Positions 29,123 through 37,263 of a stretch of 64,000 nt of DNA are shown piece after piece. Numbering within the stretch: position 1 is the stretch's first letter; the number at the start of each line of letters is the position of its first letter. Under the pieces are notes generated by a model, which made no database searches, was not told the origin of the DNA, and saw only the letters and a list, made by a program, of their open reading frames with translations. The position numbers were made by a program, and so were the translations under genes. Location of the stretch: contig NZ_CP099572.1 of NCBI RefSeq assembly GCF_040409805.1, forward strand, positions 496,001-560,000, read 5' to 3'. The DNA comes from Polynucleobacter sp. MWH-UH23A. GTDB lineage: Bacteria; Pseudomonadota; Gammaproteobacteria; Burkholderiales; Burkholderiaceae.

Positions 29123-29994
29123 TTGGATGTGAATGAATCAATGGCTTTGGCTAAAGCCAGAATACGTTTCGCATCCTGAATGTGCAGCTCTTCAATTAAC
29201 TTTCCGTTGAGTACGGCAATGCCAGCACCAGTCTGTATGGCAGCATCATAAGCGGCGATTCGTTCTCGGGCTTCAGTAATCTCTTGAGGTGATGGCCCAA
29301 AAAATTCATTTGCAAGTGCTATTTGCTTTGGGTGAATTAAGGTTTTGCCATCAAAGCCCATATCCCTGCCTTGTATGCAAGATAGTCGCAAGCCTTCTTC
29401 ATCATCCAAAGAGAGATGCACCCCATCAAGCACGCATAATCCGTATGCTCTAGCGGCCAATATCGAAAGGGAGAGGGCGGTTTGTGTTTCTGCTCGGGAT
29501 ATAGTGTGTCTTGCATGTAAATCTTTAACGAGATCAGAGGTGCCCAATACAAGTGTTTCTAGTCTAGGGTGTGCGCTAGCAATTTCTTGTAGCTTAAAAA
29601 TAGCCATTGGTGTTTCGATCATGGCCCAAATGGTGAGATCAGACCTGGCGCCTGCTTTATCAAGTAAAGCAGCTACTTCCTGAATTTGTTGTGCCGACTC
29701 CACTTTGGGCAACACAATAGCATCCGCTTTTGAGTTAGCAAATACCTTAAGATCTTCCATTCCCCAGGGCGTAGTTAGACCATTGATTCTGACAACCGCT
29801 TCACGATAACCAAATCCTGTTTTAAGCGCGGTAAGAATATTGTCTCTTGCGGCTACTTTTGCATCAGGGGCTACAGCATCCTCTAAGTCAAGAATGAGCG
29901 AGTCTGCGGCCAAGGTCTTCGCTTTTTCTAAAGCGCGTGTATTGGCTCCAGGCATATACAAGACTGAGCGACGGGGTCTATGGATGTTAATCAT
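29119..29994 (-). CDS. CitE-like CoA ester lyase (HpcH/HpaI aldolase family)
   Basis: 291 residues. RRSVLYMPGANTRALEKA, LILDLEDAV (metal-binding Glu/Asp), VVRINGLTTPWG, IVLPKVESA and LVLGTSDLVKDL are the conserved blocks of CitE/malyl-CoA lyase-like TIM barrels. Stand-alone CitE-like enzymes act on citramalyl-CoA or malyl-CoA; no citrate lyase subunits flank it. Substrate unproven. Confidence 0.87.
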   Translation of the reverse strand: MINIHRPRRSVLYMPGANTRALEKAKTLAADSLILDLEDAVAPDAKVAARDNILTALKTGFGYREAVVRINGLTTPWGMEDLKVFANSKADAIVLPKVESAQQIQEVAALLDKAGARSDLTIWAMIETPMAIFKLQEIASAHPRLETLVLGTSDLVKDLHARHTISRAETQTALSLSILAARAYGLCVLDGVHLSLDDEEGLRLSCIQGRDMGFDGKTLIHPKQIALANEFFGPSPQEITEARERIAAYDAAIQTGAGIAVLNGKLIEELHIQDAKRILALAKAIDSFTSN

Positions 29995-30072
29995 GTTAAA
30001 AATAGGGGATGACTTATTGGTAAAGAATCAAAATACCATATCCGAATCGCTACTTTCAAAAAAGAGGGAAAA

Positions 30073-30759
30073 ATGAATTCTGTAGCCGAGGCAATCGATC
30101 AGCGCATGTCAGTGCGCGCATTTACACAGCGGCCGGTCTCGCACGAGCAAATTTTGAAACTACTCAATCTCTCAGCTCGAGCACCATCGGGTACCAATAC
30201 TCAGCCATGGAAGGCATATGTTTTGCAGGGGCAGAAATTAAAAGCTCTATGTGACCAGGTTTGCAAAGCTTATGACGACATTGCCAGTAACCCGGAGCTG
30301 GCAAAAGAGTTTCAAGAGGCTTATGACTACTACCCCAGTAAATGGTTTAGCCCATACATCGACCGCCGCCGCGAAAATGGCTGGGGTTTATATGGTCTTC
30401 TTGGTATTACTAAGGGCGATAAAGACAAGATGCATGCGCAGCACCGTAAAAACTTTCAGTTCTTTGGTGCGCCAGTAGGCATCTTCTTTACGATTGATAA
30501 AGAGCTTGGTAGAGGCTCAATGCTCGACTATGGAATGTTCTTGCAGAACTTTATGATTGCAGCGAAAGGAGAAGGTCTGGACACCTGTCCTCAAGCCGCC
30601 TGGAATACCTACGCCAAAATTATTCTGCCAGTGATTGGCGCTAAAGAGAATGAGATGCTGGTGTGTGGAATGGCGCTTGGCTATGCAGATAAAACCGATA
30701 TCGTGAATACCTTCCGTACCCCACGCGTTGCCGCAGAGGAATTTACTACTTGGGTCTAG
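30073..30759 (+). CDS. nitroreductase-family flavoprotein
   Basis: 228 residues. The FMN-phosphate motif RMSVRAFTQRPV, SARAPSGTNTQPWKAYV and the C-terminal CGMALGYADK are typical of NAD(P)H-dependent nitroreductases. These are dimeric FMN enzymes reducing nitro or quinone compounds. A GAGGGA ribosome site precedes the ATG. It converges with the ModA-like gene, 7 bp apart; no terminator was found between them. Confidence 0.9.
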   Translation: MNSVAEAIDQRMSVRAFTQRPVSHEQILKLLNLSARAPSGTNTQPWKAYVLQGQKLKALCDQVCKAYDDIASNPELAKEFQEAYDYYPSKWFSPYIDRRRENGWGLYGLLGITKGDKDKMHAQHRKNFQFFGAPVGIFFTIDKELGRGSMLDYGMFLQNFMIAAKGEGLDTCPQAAWNTYAKIILPVIGAKENEMLVCGMALGYADKTDIVNTFRTPRVAAEEFTTWV

Positions 30760-30766
30760 TTTATTT

Positions 30767-31519
30767 TCAGCGTACCAGATTCATTCCGCTATTTTTAATT
30801 GGATCTGCGGCATTCTTAGAGCTTAAGTAATCAATTAATTTCTTGGCCTCTGATTCATGTAGAGATCCGGCAACGATCGCTGCTGCAAAAGTCTGTATCA
30901 GTTGAAGGCTATCTGGAATAAGGCCAACATAATCTACCCCAGGAATGTTGACTAACTCACTGCTAGGTTGAACGGCAACATTCGCATTTTTAGCCGCCAG
31001 TATTGCTGTGGCTTCAGCGCCGCGCTCCGTTACCTGAATGGAAATTTGATTGCTAATACCAAGACGAGGAAATACATCTTGAGTTAAATAGATTCCACTT
31101 GTGCTCCCTGGGACAACAATCTTTTTTGCTTGTATTAAGGTGTTCGTAAAGCTTTTGACTGTGGAAATATCGGGTCTTGGATTGCCAGTAGGTATTGCAA
31201 GTCCAAGTGGTGCTTGTGCTAAATCTACATCAGAGCCAGGAAGAATTCTTTTTTGATCTACTAGTTCAGCAAGACCTTCTCTAGAGAGAATCACTACATC
31301 AGCAGTAACGCCAGCCGCTAATTGGGCTTTAATAGTTTTGGGGCCCGAGCCTTGTGAAGCGCCTGATTTGGTAACCACCTTAATCCCAGTAGCTTTCTCA
31401 AATTGGGGAAGCATTTGCTGGTAGGGGCCTTGGAAGCCTCCTGAAATTATGACTTCAAGTTGTGCCATAACAGGTGTTGATAAAAGAAGGACAAGCAAAA
31501 ATGTAAATAGATGTTTCAT
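30767..31519 (-). CDS. ModA-like extracellular solute-binding protein
   Basis: 250 residues with a signal peptide ending VMAQ. The chain (GGFQGPYQQMLPQFEKATGI, PGSTSGIYL) fits type 2 periplasmic binding proteins of the molybdate/tungstate or organic-anion group. No ModB/ModC partners are present, and the ligand is unknown. Its ATG lies 12 bp after the LysR stop, with GGAGAC as ribosome site, so it is probably cotranscribed with that regulator. Confidence 0.83.
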   Translation of the reverse strand: MKHLFTFLLVLLLSTPVMAQLEVIISGGFQGPYQQMLPQFEKATGIKVVTKSGASQGSGPKTIKAQLAAGVTADVVILSREGLAELVDQKRILPGSDVDLAQAPLGLAIPTGNPRPDISTVKSFTNTLIQAKKIVVPGSTSGIYLTQDVFPRLGISNQISIQVTERGAEATAILAAKNANVAVQPSSELVNIPGVDYVGLIPDSLQLIQTFAAAIVAGSLHESEAKKLIDYLSSKNAADPIKNSGMNLVR

Positions 31520-31531
31520 TATGTCTCCTGT

Positions 31532-32458
31532 TTAAGGCTTTAGCGCGCTACTAACAAAATCAATCAATGCATTTACTCTGGCTGAAGTTCTATGTCTTTG
31601 TGCAAAAACAGCGTAGATATCTGCATCGGGGGTGTGATAACTTGTCAGGATATGTACGAGACGACCACTTTTAAGGTACCTAGCGACATCCCACTCAGCT
31701 CTTAAAAGGATGCCTTGATGATCTAAGGCCCAGTTCACTGCGATCTCACCATCGTTGGTGGTGAGGTTGCCTCTGATTTTTACATCTTCGGTAGACTCAT
31801 TTTTTGCGCGAGTTTTGTTTTTTGCAAAGCGCCATAAGCCATAAGCTTCATCGCCTTGGCGAATTCCAATGCAGTTGTGTTTTACTAAATCATTCGGTGT
31901 CTTGGGTTCGCCAAATTGCTTTAGATAGTTAGGTGATGCAACTAAGATTCTGCGATTAGGGGCAATCAATTTTGCAATTATTCTCGAGTCTGGTGGATGG
32001 CCAAATCGAAAGCAGACATCATACAAATCATCAGTGATAGGGGGTGGACTCACCGATAGCTGTAGTTGAATATCTACTTGCGGATATTTTTTAACAAACT
32101 CAGAAATCAGTGGGGCAATTTGTGTTCTGCCAAAGCCGAGCGTCGCATTGACTCTTAATAATCCTTTTGGTGTTTCTGTAGAGCCCCAGAGAATGGATTC
32201 CATGGCATCAATTTCACCTAAGATCTTGCGTGCATGCTCTAAGTACACTTCACCTTCCGGTGTTAGGCTCATTCGTCGAGTGGTTCTATTTACCAGGCTA
32301 AGACCTAATCTCTCCTCGATTAGGGCAAGGCGCTTGCTAACAGCCGCAGTCGTAATGCCAAGCTCTCTAGCGGCTGCCCCTAAGCTGCCTGAAGAAGCTA
32401 ATGCAGAAAAGAAGCCTAAATCTGCAGGATTAATGCCTTTGGTGGTGCTTAAGCCCAT
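31532..32458 (-). CDS. LysR-family transcriptional regulator, candidate tartrate-gene regulator
   Basis: 308 residues. The N-terminal winged helix-turn-helix (SLGAAARELGITTAAVSKRLA, then NRTTRRMSLTPEGEVYLEHA) and a type-2 periplasmic-like effector domain are clear. It is divergent from the Bug receptor and ttdAB genes, with a perfect palindrome between, so it most likely regulates them; tartrate or a related acid would be the effector. This is inference from position only. Confidence 0.88.
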   Translation of the reverse strand: MGLSTTKGINPADLGFFSALASSGSLGAAARELGITTAAVSKRLALIEERLGLSLVNRTTRRMSLTPEGEVYLEHARKILGEIDAMESILWGSTETPKGLLRVNATLGFGRTQIAPLISEFVKKYPQVDIQLQLSVSPPPITDDLYDVCFRFGHPPDSRIIAKLIAPNRRILVASPNYLKQFGEPKTPNDLVKHNCIGIRQGDEAYGLWRFAKNKTRAKNESTEDVKIRGNLTTNDGEIAVNWALDHQGILLRAEWDVARYLKSGRLVHILTSYHTPDADIYAVFAQRHRTSARVNALIDFVSSALKP

Positions 32459-32482
32459 AAAATCTATTAAATTATTAAATAT

Positions 32483-32503
32483 AAGTTAACGATAATTTAA
32501 CTT
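32483..32503. promoter_or_regulatory. LysR-type operator candidate
   Basis: AAGTTAA (32483-32489), 7 bases, TTAACTT (32497-32503): a perfect inverted repeat that fits the T-N11-A LysR box. It lies 25 bp from the LysR start and about 90 bp from the receptor start, in the divergent promoter region. Confidence 0.6.
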
Positions 32504-32591
32504 TATACATGATATTTAATTAGATCTCAATTCTATAGTTAGCCCACTCGCAGGATAAACAAAAACTGGAATTCGCCAGTGGAGGGGCAAA

Positions 32592-33560
32592 GTGTTTAAA
32601 AAAGTAATTCAAAACGGTCTATTAGGTTTCGTATTTTGTGGCTTAGTTGGATCTGCTGTAGCGCAGTCTTATCCAAACAAAACAATTACCATTGTTGTGC
32701 CATTTCCCCCAGGGGGAACCACAGATGTTTTAGCAAGAGCAGTTGCTAATAAATTGGGACCAGCATTAGGCCAATCTGTCATTGTTGATAACAAGCCTGG
32801 TGCAGGCGCAACACTTGGTGCTGGTTTGGTGGCTAAAGCATCGCCCGATGGCTATACCTTGTTTATGGGTGCTGTGCATCACACAATAGCGCCAGCGGTT
32901 TACAAGAGCTTGCCATATAGCTTTGAAAAAGATTTTGCGCCAATCACAACAGTAGCCTTAGTTCCAAATGTGATGGTTGTTTCAGAAACTTCACCCTATA
33001 AAACAGTGAAAGATGTGATTGCTGCAGCTAAGGCAAAACCAGACTCTTTATCTTATGGCTCAAATGGCAATGGCACAGCGCAGCACATGATTGGTACACA
33101 GTTTCAGATGTTGACCGATACAGAAATTTTGCATGTACCTTATAAAGGTTCAGCTCCCTTAGCCACGGATTTATTGGGTGGGCAGGTAACCATGTCATTT
33201 GACACGATTACCCCTGTCTTGCCATTTATTCGTGAAAAGAAATTACGACCATTGGCTGTGACCACCGCAAAGCGCTCATCAACCTTGCCATCTGTACCAA
33301 CCATGAAAGAGTCTGGTGTGAATATGGATATTGGAACTTGGTTTGGTTTGCTGGCTCCAGCGGCAACACCAAAAGACATTACGGCAAAGTTAAATGCTGA
33401 AATCGTTAAGATTATTAAATCGACAGAATTTCAGAAGCAAATGTTTGATATAGGTGCTGAGCCTGTTGGCAACACCCAAGCGCAAATGGCGAAGCAGATT
33501 GCAGATGAAACAGTGAAGTTTAGTGGTTTGGCAAAAGCTGCGAAACTTACTATTGAATAG
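32592..33560 (+). CDS. Bug/TctC-family tripartite tricarboxylate transporter receptor
   Basis: 322 residues. A signal peptide ending AVAQ is followed by the family motifs YPNKTITIVVPFPPGGTTDV, GAGATLGAGLVAKASPDGYT and YGSNGNGTAQHM. It binds a carboxylate in the periplasm; with ttdAB directly downstream tartrate is the likely ligand. The start is GTG with GGAGGGG 4 bases ahead. A small hairpin ACTGG/CCAGT (32565-32580) abuts the ribosome site. No TctA/TctB permease is here. Confidence 0.9.
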   Translation: MFKKVIQNGLLGFVFCGLVGSAVAQSYPNKTITIVVPFPPGGTTDVLARAVANKLGPALGQSVIVDNKPGAGATLGAGLVAKASPDGYTLFMGAVHHTIAPAVYKSLPYSFEKDFAPITTVALVPNVMVVSETSPYKTVKDVIAAAKAKPDSLSYGSNGNGTAQHMIGTQFQMLTDTEILHVPYKGSAPLATDLLGGQVTMSFDTITPVLPFIREKKLRPLAVTTAKRSSTLPSVPTMKESGVNMDIGTWFGLLAPAATPKDITAKLNAEIVKIIKSTEFQKQMFDIGAEPVGNTQAQMAKQIADETVKFSGLAKAAKLTIE

Positions 33561-33592
33561 TACGTACAGTATTCGGAAAAAAGGAGTGAGAC

Positions 33593-34513
33593 GTGAATAA
33601 ACAAACTTCAGCAGTCGATAAGGAAGTAGCTGTAGCTGATATTACTCAGGTATTGTCTAAATTCACATCCTATATTGGTAAGCGACTGCCAACGGATGTG
33701 ACTACCAAATTAGGTGAACTGCGGAGCAAGGAAGTCAATTTCTTGGCCAAAGAGGTATTTGACTCTATGCGCGAGAACCAAGAGTTGGCAGATAAACTTG
33801 ACCGCCCTAGTTGCCAAGATACTGGAGTGATTCAGTACTTCTTACAGGCAGGCTCAAACTTTCCGCTCTTGGGAGAGTTAGAAGATATTTTGCTCAATGC
33901 CACTAAGGGCGCTACCAAAGAAGGTCCATTGCGCCATAACGCCGTAGAGACCTTTGATGAAAAGAATACCGGTACTAATACGGGTTCAAAAATTCCATGG
34001 CTCGATTGGGAAATTATCCCTGGTGCGGATTACTGCATCGTAGACGTGTATATGGCTGGTGGTGGCTGCACATTGCCTGGAGCTGCAAAAGTATTAATGC
34101 CAGGCCAAGGTTATGAAGGTGTTGCTGAGTTCGTGTTTGAAGTGATTACTTCACGCGGCGTAAATGCTTGCCCTCCACTGTTAGTTGGTGTGGGCGTTTC
34201 TACTTCAGCAGAAACGGCAGCGCGTCTTTCCAAGAAAGCAATTTTGCGCCCAGTAACTTCAAGTCACCCCAATGAGAATGCCGCCATGATGGAAGAGCTC
34301 CTGACTGAAGGCTTGAATGAATTGGGTCTTGGACCGCAAGGTCTAACTGGCGCGAACAGCGTGATGGGTGTGAATATCGAATCATCCGCACGCCATCCAT
34401 CCACTATTGGTGTAGCAGTGTCCACTGGATGTTGGGCTCACCGTCGGGGCAAGATCAAGATTAATGCCGATATGTCCTATGAAGTCATTTCTCATGAGGG
34501 ATTCAAACTGTGA
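33593..34513 (+). CDS. ttdA: L(+)-tartrate dehydratase subunit alpha
   Basis: 306 residues, very close to E. coli TtdA throughout, including [14 protein letters not shown], the iron-sulfur region [44 protein letters not shown]. TtdA/TtdB form the oxygen-sensitive [4Fe-4S] enzyme that dehydrates L-tartrate to oxaloacetate. The start is GTG with AAGGAG 6 bases ahead. The stop overlaps ttdB (GTGA). A class I fumarase split form is the alternative, but the match to TtdA is better. Confidence 0.9.
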   Translation: MNKQTSAVDKEVAVADITQVLSKFTSYIGKRLPTDVTTKLGELRSKEVNFLAKEVFDSMRENQELADKLDRPSCQDTGVIQYFLQAGSNFPLLGELEDILLNATKGATKEGPLRHNAVETFDEKNTGTNTGSKIPWLDWEIIPGADYCIVDVYMAGGGCTLPGAAKVLMPGQGYEGVAEFVFEVITSRGVNACPPLLVGVGVSTSAETAARLSKKAILRPVTSSHPNENAAMMEELLTEGLNELGLGPQGLTGANSVMGVNIESSARHPSTIGVAVSTGCWAHRRGKIKINADMSYEVISHEGFKL

Positions 34514-35118
34514 AGAAGATTCTACAAACGCCTATTAAAGACGAAGATTTAGAGGCTCTCAATATTGGTGATGTAGTTTATCTCACAGGCACATTAGTGA
34601 CATGTAGAGATGTGGCGCACCGTCGCCTAATTGAATTAGGTCGAGAGCTGCCAGTCAACCTCAAAGGTGGCGCGATATTTCATGCGGGACCAATTGTGCG
34701 TCAAAAAGAAGATGGCGAGTACGAAATGGTATCTATTGGTCCAACCACTTCCATGCGTATGGAGAAGTTTGAAAAAGAATTTATTAAACAAACTGGCGTG
34801 AAGTTGATTGTGGGTAAGGGTGGCATGGGCATCGAGACTCAAGAAGGTTGCGCTGAGAATAAAGCTGTGCATGCGATTTTCCCAGGTGGATGCGCTGTAT
34901 TAGCAGCAACTAAAGTAGAAAAGATTGAAGATGCCCAATGGAAAGATTTGGGAATGCCTGAAACTCTATGGGTAAACCGTGTAAAAGAGTTTGGTCCTTT
35001 AATCATCTCAATCGATACCAAAGGCAAGAACTTGATTGAAGAAAATAAAAAAGTGTTCAATGCTAAGAAGGGTCCAATCCTTAGTAAGATTAATGAAAAG
35101 ATTCGTTTCATTAAATAA
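34510..35118 (+). CDS. ttdB: L(+)-tartrate dehydratase subunit beta
   Basis: 202 residues, full length. [55 protein letters not shown] and [14 protein letters not shown] match TtdB. It completes the L-tartrate dehydratase heterotetramer with TtdA. The GTG start overlaps the ttdA stop. A strong terminator 29 bp after the stop ends the operon. Confidence 0.92.
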   Translation: MKKILQTPIKDEDLEALNIGDVVYLTGTLVTCRDVAHRRLIELGRELPVNLKGGAIFHAGPIVRQKEDGEYEMVSIGPTTSMRMEKFEKEFIKQTGVKLIVGKGGMGIETQEGCAENKAVHAIFPGGCAVLAATKVEKIEDAQWKDLGMPETLWVNRVKEFGPLIISIDTKGKNLIEENKKVFNAKKGPILSKINEKIRFIK

Positions 35119-35147
35119 GGCCGCATCAAAAGTAGTACCCCAAAAAC

Positions 35148-35178
35148 AAAAAGCCAACCGTCATAGGTTGGCTTTTTT
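35148..35178. terminator. terminator after ttdB
   Basis: AAAGCCAACC/GGTTGGCTTT arms flank GTCATA, with A and T runs on either side (35148-35178). It can also end the minus-strand lipoprotein gene that stops at 35222. Confidence 0.85.
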
Positions 35179-35221
35179 AATGCCATTCACTAAGCTTGCT
35201 TGGTGAATGTTGAGATCATGC

Positions 35222-35497
35222 TTAGTTGCCGTTAGAGCTCTTACCAGCCTTGTAGCCAGCATTGTATTCAGAGGCCTGATTCTTTTTGTAGGCGTCATAA
35301 GCATAGCCAGAAGCTGCGCCAACTGCAGCGCCACCGACTGCACCCCAGATTGGGTTGCCGTGGAAAATTGCTGCGCCAACGCCACCAGCAACTGCACCAA
35401 TTGAAGCGCCAGATAAAGTGCGTTGTTCTGTATTGCTCATATTTGAGCAACCAGCAATTGCGATGGTAGCTGCTGTGATTGCAATAATTTTTTTCAT
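35222..35497 (-). CDS. glycine-zipper lipoprotein
   Basis: 91 residues. A lipoprotein signal (MKKIIAITAATIAIAGC) is followed by a Gly/Ala-repeat region (SGASIGAVAGGVGAAIFHGN, then GAVGGAAVGAASGYAYDAY), the glycine-zipper pattern of SlyB/YMGG-type outer-membrane proteins. The ATG at 35497 gives a clean signal; an upstream in-frame ATG at 35554 would overlap the next gene. Role in envelope stability is inferred. Confidence 0.8.
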   Translation of the reverse strand: MKKIIAITAATIAIAGCSNMSNTEQRTLSGASIGAVAGGVGAAIFHGNPIWGAVGGAAVGAASGYAYDAYKKNQASEYNAGYKAGKSSNGN

Positions 35498-35538
35498 GAT
35501 CGTATTCCGTTTAGGTAATAAGGTGATTGATGTAGGGA

Positions 35539-35919
35539 TTACTTTTTGGCGCAAGGAAAGCGCATAGACAGGAAGCTGATGAATGTGCCTGCAGCAGGAT
35601 CATTAGCTAACATCGGAGCTGTCTGTGAAATGAACTGAACATAATCCGCAATCACTTCATCGCGCTTTGGTGCTGGTTGTTTAACGCAAATTGTGTTCTT
35701 TGCGCGTTGTGGATGACGAGTAGCTAAATAAGTGTCGTAAATTGCAGTCGTATAGCCAATGCAGTAGCTACGAGAATCTGGACTTGCTGGTAATTTGCAG
35801 TAGTTAACCAATTCCTGTGCGCTCAACACTGGAATCTTTTGGTCTGCGTTTGCATTAAAAGTAAACGCAGTAGCGCAAATAGCTGAAGCGGCTGCTAGGG
35901 TAAATGAGAGTTTTTTCAT
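35539..35919 (-). CDS. Rap1a/Tai-like exported protein
   Basis: 126 residues with a signal peptide ending ANAD. The mature region LSAQELVNYCK, SYCIGYTTAIYDTYL, NTICVK and FPCAKK has conserved cysteines likely paired in the periplasm. This matches the Rap1a/Tai immunity fold, named for proteins protecting against type VI amidase effectors. No effector or secretion gene is nearby, so immunity is uncertain; many relatives are plain envelope proteins. A GAGG ribosome site is present. Confidence 0.72.
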   Translation of the reverse strand: MKKLSFTLAAASAICATAFTFNANADQKIPVLSAQELVNYCKLPASPDSRSYCIGYTTAIYDTYLATRHPQRAKNTICVKQPAPKRDEVIADYVQFISQTAPMLANDPAAGTFISFLSMRFPCAKK

Positions 35920-36029
35920 GGCTTTTCCTCTATAAGATGTGGTTAAAATCTTATCACGAGTAGGGTTGGGCGCCGCAGCAAAACGGGTGCTCTTGTCTAT
36001 TGCTTCTCATTGGATCTAACAGGGATAGT

Positions 36030-37202
36030 ATGAAATCTTCTAAAAAACAGTTTGCCCCGCGTTTGTTAGCTTCACTGCTTTCGATTGCGGTAATGGCGCC
36101 AATGTCGCCGACTTATGTCTTCGCGCAACCCGCTAGTAGTCAAAGTAACGCGCCCCTTTCACAGCAGCAATTGAGTGCCTTGGTTGCCCCAATTGCCTTG
36201 TACCCAGATCCTTTGGTATCGCAAATATTGATGGCTTCAACCTATCCCCTAGAGGTTGGTGAGGCTGCTACTTGGCAAAAGCAAAATTCTCGCCTAACAG
36301 GGCCAGCCTTGGATAGCGCTTTGCAATCGCAGTCATGGGATCCTAGTGTTAAATCTTTAGTGAGCTTTCCACAAGCCTTACAAATGATGGGCGCTGATTT
36401 GAGCTGGACTCAAAAGTTGGGTGATGCTGTTCTGGCACAGCAGTCTGATGTGATGACTGCTATTCAAGCAATGCGCGCTAAGGCAAAGCAAGCTGGTAAT
36501 TTAAGCTCTACACCGCAACAAACGGTAAGCACTTCAGGCTCAACCATCGTTATTCAGCCAGCCAATCCCCAAGTGGTTTATGTGCCAACTTATAACCCTT
36601 CAGTAGTTTATGGGCCATGGCCTTACCCAGCTTATCCACCTCCACCTCCTTACTATCCGCCCGGATACGTAGCTGGCACAGCCTTGTTATCGTTTGGTGT
36701 TGGTATGGCTGTTGGTGCAGCCCTCTTCGGTGGTATGCACTGGGGTGGCGGCTGGGGTGGTAGTGGATCTATTACCGTAAACAACAACACATTTAATAAC
36801 TTCAATCGCAATACTGCGAATGCGAATTTCCGTTCAGGCTCGTTCGCCTCTGGGGATAAGTGGCAATTTAATCCACAACACCGTGGCAATGTACCTTACT
36901 CAAATTCTGCTCTGCAGAATAAATATGGCAAATTAAGCGGTCAAGCATCTAACCAAACCCGTGATCAAGAGCGAGAACAATTACGCCAGAATCTCAATAA
37001 AAATGGCTTAAGTGGTGAGTCTGGTCGTGGTGGAGAAAACCGTTCACCAAGTAAAGAATCTGAGCGATCCAGTGGCAACCGTAATGAAAGAGAAGCTCCC
37101 CGTGAAAATATGCGTGAGCCAGAGCGCTCATCTGAACGTGCGCCAGAAAGATTTGGCGAAGAGCGTATGGGTGGAGAACGCATGGGCGGCTTTAGAAGAT
37201 AA
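36030..37202 (+). CDS. DUF3300-domain exported protein
   Basis: 390 residues. The signal peptide ends VFAQ; then LSALVAPIALYPDPLVSQIL and WDPSVKSLVSFPQALQMM mark DUF3300. A Pro/Tyr-rich middle (YPAYPPPPPYYPPG) and a Gly-rich segment precede an Arg/Glu/Ser/Asn-rich C-terminal tail that looks disordered. Function unknown; likely envelope. The ATG at 36030 has AGGGA at 36021-36025; an earlier in-frame start is rejected. Confidence 0.82.
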   Translation: MKSSKKQFAPRLLASLLSIAVMAPMSPTYVFAQPASSQSNAPLSQQQLSALVAPIALYPDPLVSQILMASTYPLEVGEAATWQKQNSRLTGPALDSALQSQSWDPSVKSLVSFPQALQMMGADLSWTQKLGDAVLAQQSDVMTAIQAMRAKAKQAGNLSSTPQQTVSTSGSTIVIQPANPQVVYVPTYNPSVVYGPWPYPAYPPPPPYYPPGYVAGTALLSFGVGMAVGAALFGGMHWGGGWGGSGSITVNNNTFNNFNRNTANANFRSGSFASGDKWQFNPQHRGNVPYSNSALQNKYGKLSGQASNQTRDQEREQLRQNLNKNGLSGESGRGGENRSPSKESERSSGNRNEREAPRENMREPERSSERAPERFGEERMGGERMGGFRR

Positions 37203-37230
37203 AGCTATCAAAATACCTAAGCTGTTATTA

Positions 37231-37263
37231 AAAACCTTCACCCCAAACGGTGAAGGTTTTTTT
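37231..37263. terminator. terminator shared by DUF3300 and MFS genes
   Basis: A 12-bp stem AAAACCTTCACC/GGTGAAGGTTTT (37231-37242 with 37249-37260) plus Ts lies between the convergent genes. Confidence 0.85.
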
